A model generated the notes under the pieces. It was not told where the DNA came from, did not search any database, and worked only from the letters and a program-made list of their open reading frames with translations. Below, one piece after another: positions 27,103 through 35,876 of a stretch of 62,593 bases of DNA (position 1 is its first letter; every line of letters begins with the position of its first letter). This DNA comes from an uncultured beta proteobacterium (GTDB taxonomy: Bacteria; Pseudomonadota; Gammaproteobacteria; Burkholderiales; Burkholderiaceae_C): assembly GCA_903960915.1 (NCBI GenBank), contig CAJCCO010000116.1:1-62593 (forward strand), read 5' to 3'. The translations under genes and the position numbers were made by a program.

Positions 27103-28359
27103 TCACACCACGCCGCTGGCCCTCAGGGCGGCTACGGCGGCAGCGTCCAGACCCAAGGCGTGCAGCACTTCATCGGTGTGTTCGCCCAACAGGGGCGGCG
27201 CACGGTGCAACACCGGCGGATTGGCCAGCAGGCGCAACGGGCTGGCCGTGCCGGCAATCGTGCTGATGCCAGATTGCTGCGCACTGGCCGCGCTCAGCGG
27301 CTGCTCCACGCGCAAGCCACGGGCCTGCACCTGGGCATCGTCAAAGGCCTGGCCTATGTCGTTGATGGGGCCGCAGGGCACCGCCTTGTCTTCCAGCAGC
27401 GCCACCCATTGGGCGGTGCTGCGGGTGCGTGTGACTTGCTCAATCAAGGGCACCAGCGTGTCGCGGTGGGTCACGCGCAAGGTGTTGGTGACGAAGCGCG
27501 GGTCTGTGGCCCAGCCGGGTTGGCCGGCGGCCTCACTGAAGCGGGCAAACTGGCCATCGTTGCCCACGGCCAGCAGCATGGCGCCGTCTGCGGTTGCAAA
27601 CTCCTGGTAGGGCACCAGGCTGGGGTGGCTGTTGCCCTGGGCGCGCGGCACGGCGCCGGTGTTCAAAAAGCCCGCCGCCTGGTTGGCCAAAATGGCCATG
27701 CCGACATCGAGCAAAGCCATGTCAATGTGCTGGCCCTCGCCGGTGCGGTGGCGCACCTCGATGGCCGCCAGAATGGCGCTGCTGGCGTAAACCCCGGTGA
27801 AGAGGTCGGTGAGCGCCACGCCCACGCGCATGGGGCCGCCGCCGGGCTCGTGGGCCGGGCGCCCGGTGATGCTCATCATGCCGCTCATGGCCTGAATCAT
27901 CAGGTCGTAGCCGGCGCGCTCGGCATACGGGCCGTCCTGGCCAAAGCCGGTAATAGAGCAGTAAATCAAGCGCGGATTGAGGGCTTTTAGGCTGGCGTAA
28001 TCCAAGCCATAGTGCGCCAGGCCCCCCACCTTGAAGTTCTCCACCAGCACATCGCTTTGCAGGGCCATTTGCCGTATCAGCGCCTGGCCCTCAGGCTGGG
28101 CCATGTCAATGGTGATGGAGCGCTTGTTGCGGTTGCAGGCGGTGAAGTACGTGGCCTGGTTGGTGTCCTTGCCTGCCGCATCTTTGAGAAACGGAGGGCC
28201 CCAGTGCCGGGTGTCGTCCCCCGCGCCGGGACGCTCGACCTTGACCACATCGGCCCCCAGGTCGGCCAGTATCTGGGTGCACCAGGGGCCCGCCAGTACG
28301 CGGGACAGGTCGAGTACTTTGAGGTGGGACAGTGCGCCGGGGGCTTGAGGGGTGGTCAT
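27103..28359 (-). CDS. CaiB/BaiF CoA-transferase, probable glutarate CoA-transferase
   Basis: A 418-residue family III CoA-transferase with LKVLDLSRVLAGPWCTQILADLGA at its start, RNKRSITIDMAQPEGQ and SITGFGQDGPYAERAGYD in the middle. It lies downstream of gcdH on the same strand and near a LysR gene, the same set as Pseudomonas gcdG-gcdH-gcdR. There the transferase converts glutarate to glutaryl-CoA using succinyl-CoA. That role is therefore the best inference. A 433-base gap with a long inverted-repeat element separates it from gcdH, so the two may no longer be one transcript. Confidence 0.85.
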   Translation of the reverse strand: MTTPQAPGALSHLKVLDLSRVLAGPWCTQILADLGADVVKVERPGAGDDTRHWGPPFLKDAAGKDTNQATYFTACNRNKRSITIDMAQPEGQALIRQMALQSDVLVENFKVGGLAHYGLDYASLKALNPRLIYCSITGFGQDGPYAERAGYDLMIQAMSGMMSITGRPAHEPGGGPMRVGVALTDLFTGVYASSAILAAIEVRHRTGEGQHIDMALLDVGMAILANQAAGFLNTGAVPRAQGNSHPSLVPYQEFATADGAMLLAVGNDGQFARFSEAAGQPGWATDPRFVTNTLRVTHRDTLVPLIEQVTRTRSTAQWVALLEDKAVPCGPINDIGQAFDDAQVQARGLRVEQPLSAASAQQSGISTIAGTASPLRLLANPPVLHRAPPLLGEHTDEVLHALGLDAAAVAALRASGVV

Positions 28360-28792
28360 GGTTTTGGGTTTGGGTTGCTGTTGAGTTTCGCTGATCTATT
28401 GCGCTGAAATTGCAGGGGTGGATTTCATGGGGCGGTTGTTTGCAGGCTTTTTCCCCCACTCACTCCCCCCGCCCTCTCTCGCCCCGCCGGGCGAAAGAGG
28501 GAGCCGAACCGCCCATGTGGCCGCGTGTTGGAAGAGCGGGAGTGCACGCGCCATGGCTGGTTGCAGATGAGTTGCTGTTTAGCTGCTGGTTGGCTACGGA
28601 AGGTTTGAAGTGTTGCTGTATCTGTTGGCTGCGATGTTGACTAAACGAGGTTGCACTCAGCAACTCCCACACACGGCCAAATTGGTGGTTGGCTCCCCTT
28701 TCCGCCCCGGCGGGGGTGGAAAGGGGCGGGGGGATAGGGGGGGAAGACAAGCCGATTGAAAAGCCAAGCCCCAAGCAAACCCAAAAAACAGA
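28360..28792. other. 433-base gap with no gene, occupied by an inverted-repeat element
   Basis: Between gcdH and the CoA-transferase gene no frame looks coding. Most of the gap is the inverted-repeat element at 28452-28745. The remaining flanks (28360-28451, 28746-28792) hold no further structure I can support beyond AG-rich sequence before each gene. Confidence 0.7.
28452..28745. repeat. Long inverted-repeat (MITE-like) element
   Basis: About 94 bases at 28452-28545 reappear, inverted and imperfectly, at 28653-28745, around a 107-base centre. Each arm also folds alone: CCCTCT/AGAGGG plus TCGCCC/GGGCGA in the left arm near 28472-28500, and CCCCTTTCC/GGAAAGGGG in the right arm near 28694-28725. 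The outer ends are C-rich/G-rich runs. No transposase frame is present, so it is either a miniature mobile element or a host intergenic palindrome family. It would act as a strong terminator-like barrier after gcdH. Confidence 0.65.
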
Positions 28793-29989
28793 TCAGTTAG
28801 AAAAAGCCGCAATCCCCGTCTGCGCCCGACCCAAAATCAGCGCGTGAATATCGTGCGTGCCTTCATAGGTGTTCACCACTTCCAGGTTCACCAAATGCCG
28901 GGCCACACCGTATTCGTCGGAGATGCCGTTACCGCCCATCATGTCGCGCGCCAAGCGGGCAATGTCCAGCGACTTGCCGCAGGAGTTGCGCTTGAGAATG
29001 GAGGTGATCTCCACTGCGGCCGTGCCTTCGTCCTTCATGCGGCCCAGGCGCAAGCAGCCTTGCAGGCCCAGCGCGATTTCGGTTTGCATGTCGGCAAGTT
29101 TTTTCTGAATCAACTGGTTGGCGGCCAAGGGGCGACCAAACTGTTTGCGGTCCATCGTGTACTGGCGGGCGCGGTGCCAGCAGTCTTCGGCCGCACCCAG
29201 GGCGCCCCAGGCAATGCCGTAGCGGGCGCTGTTGAGGCAGGTGAACGGGCCTTTCAAACCTTGCACTTCCGGGAAAGCATTTTCTTCAGGGCAGAACACG
29301 CCATCCATCACAATTTCACCGGTGATGCTGGCACGCAAACCCACTTTGCCGTGAATGGCCGGCGCGGAGAGTCCCTTCCAGCCTTTTTCGAGCACAAAGC
29401 CGCGAATCGGGCCCACGGTGCCGGACTCGCTGACCTCTTTGGCCCAGACCACAAACACATCGGCAATCGGGCTGTTGGAGATCCACATCTTGGCGCCGCT
29501 CAGTTTGTAGCCGCCGGGCACTTTGTGCGCGCGTGTCACCATGGACTGTGGGTCAGAGCCGTGGTCGGGCTCGGTCAAGCCAAAGCAACCAATCCACTCG
29601 CCCGTGGCCAGCTTGGGCAGGTATTTTTGGCGCTGGCCTTCGGTGCCAAACTCATAAATGGGCAACATCACCAGCGAGCTTTGCACGCTCATCATGGAGC
29701 GGTAGCCCGAGTCCACGCGCTCCACTTCGCGGGCGATCAGACCGTAGGCCACGTAGTTCAAGGCCGGGCCACCGTAGGCTTCAGGAATAGTGGGGCCAAG
29801 CAGGCCGAGCTCACCCATTTCACGGAAGATGTTGGCATCGGTGGTCTCATTGCGAAAGGCTTGCACCACGCGCGGCTGCAGCTTGTCCTGGCAGTAGGCG
29901 GCGGCGGCTTCGCGCACCATGCGCTCATCGTCGCTGAGTTGGCTGTCGAGCAAAAAAGGATCTTGCCAGTTGAATGCAGCGTGGGCCAT
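28793..29989 (-). CDS. gcdH: Glutaryl-CoA dehydrogenase
   Basis: A 398-residue acyl-CoA dehydrogenase that oxidises and decarboxylates glutaryl-CoA to crotonyl-CoA, in lysine, tryptophan and glutarate breakdown. Family marks include [31 protein letters not shown], the [16 protein letters not shown] segment typical of GcdH, and the catalytic glutamate in [20 protein letters not shown]. The length matches the family exactly. It is divergent from a LysR gene whose likely binding site lies in the 159-base intergenic region. Confidence 0.93.
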   Translation of the reverse strand: MAHAAFNWQDPFLLDSQLSDDERMVREAAAAYCQDKLQPRVVQAFRNETTDANIFREMGELGLLGPTIPEAYGGPALNYVAYGLIAREVERVDSGYRSMMSVQSSLVMLPIYEFGTEGQRQKYLPKLATGEWIGCFGLTEPDHGSDPQSMVTRAHKVPGGYKLSGAKMWISNSPIADVFVVWAKEVSESGTVGPIRGFVLEKGWKGLSAPAIHGKVGLRASITGEIVMDGVFCPEENAFPEVQGLKGPFTCLNSARYGIAWGALGAAEDCWHRARQYTMDRKQFGRPLAANQLIQKKLADMQTEIALGLQGCLRLGRMKDEGTAAVEITSILKRNSCGKSLDIARLARDMMGGNGISDEYGVARHLVNLEVVNTYEGTHDIHALILGRAQTGIAAFSN

Positions 29990-30116
29990 GAGGGATGCTC
30001 CTGTCTAGGTAAAAAATATGTGCGACGAACCAAGCCTCTCTTGGTGCTTGAGTCGGTCTGGATGAACGTCATCTTAAAGGCCTGCGGCGAATAGGAGAAA
30101 CGGTGATTTAACATCC

Positions 30117-30139
30117 AGATATGCAATTACCTAATATCT
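30117..30139. promoter_or_regulatory. LysR-type binding site (T-N11-A palindrome)
   Basis: AGATAT at 30117-30122 and ATATCT at 30134-30139 form a perfect inverted repeat with an 11-base centre, matching the T-N11-A rule for LysR regulators. It ends nine bases before the LysR start codon and lies about 128 bases upstream of gcdH, fitting autoregulation plus activation of gcdH. Confidence 0.55.
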
Positions 30140-30148
30140 GAGCCAAAA

Positions 30149-31063
30149 ATGCGCCGCAAAATACCCTCTTTGCAAGCCCTGTTGTGCTTTGACGCCGCCG
30201 CTCGCCACGAAAGTTACACCCGCGCGGCCCAAGAACTGGTGCTGACGCAAAGCGCGGTGTCGCGCCAGATCACGCTGTTGGAAGACTACGTGGGGCAAAC
30301 GCTGTTTCGACGCACCCGCCACGGCGTGGCGCTGACCGAGCGCGGCGCCGAATACGCCCGCCAGGTGGCGCCGCGCTTGCAAGGCCTGGAGCGCGACACG
30401 CTGGACCTGATGTCGCCCCAGGGCCGCGCTGGCACCCTGCACCTGGCGGCCGTGCCCACCTTTGCCACGCGCTGGCTTATTCCGCGCCTGCCCGAATTGG
30501 CCGTCTTGTACCCCGAGATCACGGTGCATATTGAAACCAGCACCCGCCCTTTCATGTTTGCCGACACGCCCTTTGACGCCGCCATTTACGCCGGCACCCC
30601 CGAGCAGGTGGCCAACTGGGCCGGCACCCACGCCGTGCGCTTGCTGCCCGAAGACATGGTGCCGGTATGCAGCCCGGCCTTGTTGCAAGGTCAGTCTTCA
30701 CTCACGCCGCAAGCCATGGCCAGCCTGCCCTTGCTGCAGCAAAGTACCCGCCCGGAAGGCTGGCGCCAGTGGTTTGACGCGCTCGGCGTAGAGGCGCCGC
30801 TGGCCTTGGCAGGGTCGCGCTTTGAGCTGTTTTCCATGACCGCCGCCGCTGCCGCGCACGGCCTGGGGCTGGCCCTGGTGCCACGGCTTTTGGTAGCAGC
30901 CGAGTTGGCCCGTGGCGAGCTGGTGCTGGCCTGCACCGAAGCCCTGCCCGGCCAGCGCGCCTACTACCTGGTGAGCCCGCAGCGCGCCGATGAAAAACAG
31001 GCGCTGGCGAGTTTCAGACCGTGGTTGCAGCAAGCGGCGGCAAACTCCTTGCTTGACGGTTAA
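30149..31063 (+). CDS. LysR-family regulator (GcvA-type, probable GcdR)
   Basis: A 304-residue LysR regulator. An N-terminal winged helix-turn-helix (LQALLCFDAAARHESYTRAAQELVLTQSAVSRQI) precedes a substrate-binding domain from about residue 92 (LHLAAVPTFATRWLIPRLP, which marks the GcvA-like group). Being divergent from gcdH, it is the likely activator responding to glutarate or a relative, as GcdR does in Pseudomonas. The start is ATG 30149. Its 3' end nearly meets the convergent metallo-hydrolase gene. Confidence 0.88.
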   Translation: MRRKIPSLQALLCFDAAARHESYTRAAQELVLTQSAVSRQITLLEDYVGQTLFRRTRHGVALTERGAEYARQVAPRLQGLERDTLDLMSPQGRAGTLHLAAVPTFATRWLIPRLPELAVLYPEITVHIETSTRPFMFADTPFDAAIYAGTPEQVANWAGTHAVRLLPEDMVPVCSPALLQGQSSLTPQAMASLPLLQQSTRPEGWRQWFDALGVEAPLALAGSRFELFSMTAAAAAHGLGLALVPRLLVAAELARGELVLACTEALPGQRAYYLVSPQRADEKQALASFRPWLQQAAANSLLDG

Positions 31064-31076
31064 GCCTCACAACCCG

Positions 31077-32075
31077 TCAAAAAGCTTCTTTCTCAGCCTC
31101 CAAATAGGCCAAACTGACGTATTTGCCAATGTTCCCCGCAAAGCCCTGCATGGAGAAGGCACGCGCTGCAACTCTGGGGTCCTTCAGCACCAGGGCTTTG
31201 GCCTGAGCTTCTGATTTGCCGTCTTTCACGGCTTGCAGACACGGCTCCCAGATTCCAGCCAAAAATTCGCCGTAGGACTGGAGCAAGTCCTTGCGCGGTT
31301 CGCCATGGCCCGGCGCCCACAGTTGCTCACCCGTGGCCGACAAAAGGGCTTTGTAGTACCGGAAAGTACCCGGGTAGGAGCCTTCGTCCATATTGGCAAT
31401 GCGGTTGGTCATGGCTATATCTCCCACCGCGGTGAGTTTGTCCTGCACCACCTCCACACACAGGTCAGACGGCGTATGGGCCGTGCCGTAATGGTGCATG
31501 CGCAGGGTGATGTCGCCAAATTGAATGGTCTGCCCGTGCATGACCGTTGTATTGGGCAATACCACCTGGGTCCCTAGCGTGGACTGGTTGGTCCAGCGCT
31601 CCATCAGGCTGCGCCAGAGCGTGCCCTCTGCCCCTTTGAGCTTTTCTAGGGTGCTGGGTAAGGCGTAAATCGGCAGTTTTTCACCATAGGCTTTCACAAA
31701 AGCATGGTTGCCTAACCAATGGTCGCCGTGGTAGTGGCTGTTGAACACCGCCACGACCGGCTTGTTGGTCACCTTGCGGATCATTCGAATGGCCATCTGA
31801 CCAATTTGCAGCGAGGCGCCTGAATCAAGCACAACCACGCCCACTGAAGTCACCACAAACAGCACGTTAGACATCATGCCCCGGTTCTCTGGCGTGGGGA
31901 AACCATCCGGGGAGTAAATCATCCAGACATGGGGGGACACCTGCTGGGCCGCAATATCCGCCACGGGCGGGCCTTCAACAAAGTCTTGAACTTGCTGCGC
32001 CAGCAAGCGCGCCTCGGGCCATAGGGCAGTGCCGCTCAAGGCGGCCACAGTCGTCAATAGGTGTCTTCGCTTCAT
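31077..32075 (-). CDS. SoxH-like metallo-beta-lactamase-fold hydrolase
   Basis: A 332-residue exported metallo-hydrolase. The N-terminus (MKRRHLLTTVAALSGTALWPEA) is a signal peptide with a twin-arginine-like pair. The metal site NSHYHGDHWLGNH is intact, with further histidines in GTAHTPSD and PGHGEP. It lies last in the sox operon, 83 bases after soxB, where Paracoccus-type clusters carry soxH. SoxH is not essential for thiosulfate oxidation and its reaction is unknown; a thiol or persulfide hydrolase is a fair guess. Confidence 0.78.
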   Translation of the reverse strand: MKRRHLLTTVAALSGTALWPEARLLAQQVQDFVEGPPVADIAAQQVSPHVWMIYSPDGFPTPENRGMMSNVLFVVTSVGVVVLDSGASLQIGQMAIRMIRKVTNKPVVAVFNSHYHGDHWLGNHAFVKAYGEKLPIYALPSTLEKLKGAEGTLWRSLMERWTNQSTLGTQVVLPNTTVMHGQTIQFGDITLRMHHYGTAHTPSDLCVEVVQDKLTAVGDIAMTNRIANMDEGSYPGTFRYYKALLSATGEQLWAPGHGEPRKDLLQSYGEFLAGIWEPCLQAVKDGKSEAQAKALVLKDPRVAARAFSMQGFAGNIGKYVSLAYLEAEKEAF

Positions 32076-32158
32076 GGCGTATTTGCTTTCTTCAACCGGG
32101 CCAAGATGGAAGGCCTCTCGGCACGTTCACCCCGCCCTTTCACCCCAGCCCTAAAAAA

Positions 32159-33895
32159 TCAAACCACAAACCCTTGGTTGGGTAGCCCGCTTGTGATCTT
32201 GGGTGTGTTGAGCTTGCGGGGTTTGACTCGGCCACCCGGTTGCAATTTAAGCCATGTCTCCACCAGTTCCCACACTTGCTTGTTGCCTTGGGTGCGGGCT
32301 TCTTCGGCCACAGGCGCCCATCCGGCCACCTTGTATTTTTTGCTGGCATCAATCAATTGGCCATTCAAGCGCATATCGCCAATACGGGTGCCCATCTTGC
32401 CCAGCGGGTTGCAGCTGTAACTCAGCCCGCCCACCCGAACCATGTCACCGCCCTGCTGGTAGTAAGGGTCTGGGTTGAACAGGTTGTCACACACATCCTC
32501 CAGAACCGTCTTGATGGTGTCTCCCGTCATTTCAGTGACGGTGGCATAGGAGTAAGTGGTGGCGGTCATGTCCATCAACCATTCACGGGTTATGGCTTGG
32601 CCTGGCAGCAAGGATGTGCCCCAACGGAAGCCGGGTGAAAACGCAATTTCAGCACTTTGCACCTCCAGCAATGCGTCCACCAGCAGTTGATCGCCCGTGC
32701 CGTTGAAGTTGCCACGGCGGTAAAGCAGACCCTCCGAGATGCCCAGTTTTTCGTTCAGCTTGGCTTCATACGGGGCACGAACTTTGGTTATCAAGGCGTC
32801 CATCTCTGGGTCGGCGGGGAGCATATTGGAAAACACAGGCAGCAGCTTGTAGCGGAAGTCACTGACCCGTTTGTCTTTCACCTCGAAGTCCAGCACACCC
32901 AGGAACTTGCCGTTGGATCCTGCGTTGGTCACAATCGTTTTGCCACTCTTGTTGGACACCAGGCTGGCCACCGGCATGCCGTCATGGGTGTGGCCGCCCA
33001 TGATGGCATCGATACCGCTCACCCGACTCGCCATCTTCAGGTCCACATCCATCCCGTTATGGCTGAGAACCACCACGACCTGGGCACCTTTGCCCCGGGC
33101 CTCATCCACCATTTTTTGCATGTTGTCGTCTTGAATTCCAAAGGCCCAGTCAGCCACCATATAGCGTGGATTGGCGATTGGGGTGTAAGGAAATGCCTGA
33201 CCAATGATGGCGCAAGGCACACCATTGATTTCACGCAGCACATAGGGCTTGAAAACGGGATCACCAAAGTCGTTGGTCTTGACGTTCTGCGCCACAAAAT
33301 CAACTTTGCCCGCAAAGTCTTTCTCAATGATCTCCTTGACACGCTCCATGCCCAGGGTGAATTCCCAGTGCCCCGTCATGACGTCCACACCCAGCAGTTT
33401 GCAGGCATCCACCATGTCCTGGCCGTTGGTCCACAAGCAAGTGGCCGAACCCTGCCAGGTGTCCCCCCCATCTAGCAGCAAAGCGCCGGGACGGCTTGCC
33501 TTCATGCGCTTGACCAAGGTGGCCAGGTGGGCAAATCCGCCGACCTTGCCGTAGCGTCTGGCAGCTTTTTCGTAGTCCAGAAAAGTTAAAGCATGCGCCT
33601 CGGCCGAGCCAGGCCGGATCTTGGCCACCTTCAACAAATGCTCGCCCACCAAATGCGGCAAGTTTCCCTGCATGGACCCGATGCCCATGTTGATACTGGG
33701 CTCCCGAAAATAGATAGGCTTGAGTTGGGCATGACAGTCGGTCATGTGCAAAAACGAGACCTGTCCAAACTTGGGGATGTCATACAAGCCTTGTGCAGCC
33801 GTGGCGGCACTGGCCTCAGAAAATTTTCCGAGACTCATGCCAGCCATGGTGCCAGCGCCAATTACCTGGATAAATTCACGTTTGGTCAGATTCAT
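32159..33895 (-). CDS. soxB: Thiosulfohydrolase SoxB
   Basis: A 578-residue periplasmic dimanganese enzyme of the 5'-nucleotidase superfamily. It cleaves sulfate from SoxY-bound S-thiosulfonate. The signal (TKREFIQVIGAGTMAG) is twin-arginine-like with Lys-Arg. Metal motifs visible are LHMTDCHAQLKP, LLDGGDTWQGSA, GHWEFTLG, LSHNGMDVD and GGHTHDG. Length and motifs match SoxB. A terminator-like hairpin lies between soxX and soxB, so SoxB may be expressed at a lower level than the cytochrome and carrier genes. Confidence 0.95.
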   Translation of the reverse strand: MNLTKREFIQVIGAGTMAGMSLGKFSEASAATAAQGLYDIPKFGQVSFLHMTDCHAQLKPIYFREPSINMGIGSMQGNLPHLVGEHLLKVAKIRPGSAEAHALTFLDYEKAARRYGKVGGFAHLATLVKRMKASRPGALLLDGGDTWQGSATCLWTNGQDMVDACKLLGVDVMTGHWEFTLGMERVKEIIEKDFAGKVDFVAQNVKTNDFGDPVFKPYVLREINGVPCAIIGQAFPYTPIANPRYMVADWAFGIQDDNMQKMVDEARGKGAQVVVVLSHNGMDVDLKMASRVSGIDAIMGGHTHDGMPVASLVSNKSGKTIVTNAGSNGKFLGVLDFEVKDKRVSDFRYKLLPVFSNMLPADPEMDALITKVRAPYEAKLNEKLGISEGLLYRRGNFNGTGDQLLVDALLEVQSAEIAFSPGFRWGTSLLPGQAITREWLMDMTATTYSYATVTEMTGDTIKTVLEDVCDNLFNPDPYYQQGGDMVRVGGLSYSCNPLGKMGTRIGDMRLNGQLIDASKKYKVAGWAPVAEEARTQGNKQVWELVETWLKLQPGGRVKPRKLNTPKITSGLPNQGFVV

Positions 33896-33921
33896 AGTTG
33901 CGATTACTGATGCGTTCGAAG

Positions 33922-33948
33922 CAAAAAAAACCCGGGGGTCCGGGCTTG
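33922..33948 (-). terminator. Terminator-like hairpin between soxX and soxB
   Basis: On the minus strand, CCCGG and CCGGG pair around the loop ACCC (extended by A-T pairs), followed by a run of eight T. This is a canonical intrinsic terminator shape, placed in the 59 bases between two genes of one operon. It would attenuate rather than end transcription. Confidence 0.6.
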
Positions 33949-33954
33949 AAAGTG

Positions 33955-34611
33955 TTATTGGTTAACGGGAGATTTGGGATCAAGCAACAAACCAACCACG
34001 TGCCGTACTTGGGTTTCGTTCAGGATACCCATGTGGCCCGCGCGTGGCATGTTGGAACAGGCGTTGTAGGCCTTGGCGTTCCAGATCTTGCCCCAGGTGT
34101 ATTCGACGATAGCCTTGCTGGCCGGGTCGTTCGGGTTGCTGACGCCACGGATCTTGCCGTAGTTGTAAAGACTAGGTCCGATGGTGCCAAAAGAAATTTC
34201 TTTCTTGTCGATCTGATGGCAGTTGTAGCAGTTGCCGCCATTGACGGTTTTGGCATCATCTGTCCAGGTCAGGCCACGGCCACTTTGGGCAATTTTTTCA
34301 CCCTCCTTCCAGTCGCCAATGAACTTGCCGTCTGACGGCCACTTCACTGTTTTCAGGTTCGCCGCTTCAATGACTTTGGCCGCACTTTCCTCCAGGGGCT
34401 TGCCGGCTACGTCGGCTTCGCTGCACGCGCGGTTGGTTTCATCGGTATTCAAGAGACGATCGGTTTTTACAATGCCTTGATCGCGAAATGAAGTTTTGAC
34501 TATTTGGTTGGTCAAGGCGTTGAGTTCAACCACCGAGGGCACCGTAGCACAACCGGCAACAAACAGAGCAGCCGTCAAGCTCGCCAATAGGGTCTGGGTC
34601 TTTTTATTCAT
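33955..34611 (-). CDS. soxX: Cytochrome SoxX
   Basis: A 218-residue monohaem c-type cytochrome, partner of SoxA in forming the bond between thiosulfate and the SoxY cysteine. The haem site is CYNCHQIDKKE, the SoxX-specific FGTIGPSLYNYGKIRG follows, and the methionine ligand is probably in SNMPRAGHMG. The signal ends in VAGCAT, a lipobox, so this SoxX may be lipid-anchored, which is not the classical soluble form. An N-terminal domain of about 80 residues precedes the haem core. It lies 19 bases after soxA. Confidence 0.9.
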   Translation of the reverse strand: MNKKTQTLLASLTAALFVAGCATVPSVVELNALTNQIVKTSFRDQGIVKTDRLLNTDETNRACSEADVAGKPLEESAAKVIEAANLKTVKWPSDGKFIGDWKEGEKIAQSGRGLTWTDDAKTVNGGNCYNCHQIDKKEISFGTIGPSLYNYGKIRGVSNPNDPASKAIVEYTWGKIWNAKAYNACSNMPRAGHMGILNETQVRHVVGLLLDPKSPVNQ

Positions 34612-34630
34612 GGATAGTCTCCTGATCAGA

Positions 34631-35434
34631 TCAACGCTTGATGGCTGGTGCTACCGAAGCCGCACCTTTGGCATTCACGCCCAGGTAAGTGGCCAGGGCG
34701 ATAGTGGCATCACTGCCAAAACCAGGGTAGGGGAAGCGTTGCTGCCGGTAGCAATCGTTCAGGCGCAGTTGCATGCTCCACATTTGTCCGTTGGAGACGC
34801 GGTAAGCAGGCCAGGCGGCAAAGCCTACGCCATCACCGGGGTTTTTGGTCAGTATGGGCAAGTCTTGCAAACGGATGCGCTTGCCTTCTTCACCATGGCA
34901 AGAGGCGCAAGAAAAGTCATGCGAGCCGCCACGTTGAAAGAACAAACGCTTACCCACTTCATAAAAGGTTTTTTCCTGAACGTGTGCCTGCGAGAGATTG
35001 AACCTGGCGCCCTTGGACTCCGCCGCCACCCAGGTGGCCAAGGCCGTCACATTGGCCATTTCTCCACGGCCAAAATTGGTCTTGGCTATTTCAGCGCCGT
35101 TGAAACCTTGCAAGGTTTCCATGCAGGTGACCAAGCGCGACTCCAGGTCTTGTACCCTCTGGGTATCAGCAAAATACCGGGGCAGCTCCACAAAAGCACC
35201 CTTCACCACGCCCGGCCCTTTGCCCAGATCACATTTTTCAAGTGAGGCGCTTTTGGGTCCGCGCACTTTTTTCCAAAGATCTTCTCCTTTGGCTTCAAAG
35301 AGCTCGGCAGGGTTGCCGTCTTGCAGCATGGCACGGTATTCATCAATGCCCTGGCTGGCCGTTTTCTGCGCCATAGCCGGTGCACTGGCAATAGCTGCTG
35401 CTAGCGCAATGGAGAGTGGAAAAACTGCTTTCAT
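34631..35434 (-). CDS. soxA: Cytochrome SoxA
   Basis: A 267-residue SoxA, one-haem type. It has a signal peptide (cleavage after APAMAQ) and a single haem motif CASCHGEEG. The catalytic cysteine haem ligand is in NDCYRQQRFPYPGFGS, the signature of SoxA. The N-terminal half keeps two cysteines (EKCDLG and LVTCMET) that form a disulfide where diheme SoxAs carry the extra haem. SoxAX starts the cycle by attaching thiosulfate to SoxY. The start is ATG 35434 with GAGG five bases upstream; the in-frame GTG at 35440 is less likely. Confidence 0.93.
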   Translation of the reverse strand: MKAVFPLSIALAAAIASAPAMAQKTASQGIDEYRAMLQDGNPAELFEAKGEDLWKKVRGPKSASLEKCDLGKGPGVVKGAFVELPRYFADTQRVQDLESRLVTCMETLQGFNGAEIAKTNFGRGEMANVTALATWVAAESKGARFNLSQAHVQEKTFYEVGKRLFFQRGGSHDFSCASCHGEEGKRIRLQDLPILTKNPGDGVGFAAWPAYRVSNGQMWSMQLRLNDCYRQQRFPYPGFGSDATIALATYLGVNAKGAASVAPAIKR

Positions 35435-35465
35435 GGTCACCTCGGTTGTTGTTGTTGAAAACGAA

Positions 35466-35494
35466 AAAGGGTGAAGAACCAGACCTCACCCTTT
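35466..35494 (-). terminator. Terminator-like hairpin between soxZ and soxA
   Basis: AAAGGGTGA and TCACCCTTT form a perfect nine-base stem around an 11-base loop. On the minus strand it is followed by a T-rich stretch broken by CG. It lies 18 bases after the soxZ stop, so it may stop part of the transcription or protect the upstream mRNA. Confidence 0.55.
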
Positions 35495-35511
35495 GCACGC
35501 AACCGTATTTA

Positions 35512-35823
35512 TCAGGATACGGTGGCTTCGTCGGTGCGCGAGTCACCCTTGTTGTCTTTCCAGGTTACTGCAATCTTGTCACCCGCTTTTGCACCTTTGA
35601 CTACAAATTGCAGAAATGGGTTTTTGGAGACTGCTGGCCCCCACTCTGCGGCCAGCACTGGCTTGCCGTTGTGGGCGGCTGTTACCTCCTGGATATACCA
35701 GGCCGGCACGGTGTTGCCGGCAGCGTCTTTGCGCTGACCCGACTCCATCTCATGATTCATAAGCACGCGTACGGTTGCTTTATCTCCAGCGGCCTGTGCA
35801 CGAATGCGCATTGGATCTGCCAT
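35512..35823 (-). CDS. soxZ: Sulfur carrier complex protein SoxZ
   Basis: A 103-residue SoxZ, which binds SoxY and presents its swinging cysteine arm. It has the typical VLMNHEMESGQRKDAAG stretch, followed after a few residues by WYIQEV, and the C-terminal AVTWKDNKG block. It has no signal peptide and would be exported in complex with SoxY through its twin-arginine signal. It follows soxY by 53 bases. Confidence 0.93.
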   Translation of the reverse strand: MADPMRIRAQAAGDKATVRVLMNHEMESGQRKDAAGNTVPAWYIQEVTAAHNGKPVLAAEWGPAVSKNPFLQFVVKGAKAGDKIAVTWKDNKGDSRTDEATVS

Positions 35824-35876
35824 TTTTCTCTCCTAAATAGTTCAGTGAAACAAGGTGGGAACAGTGCCGTGCGGCC

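Noticed and set aside
28844..30094. Long open frame antisense to gcdH (416 codons)
   Set aside because: Composition is that of a shadow frame; gcdH on the other strand has every family motif.
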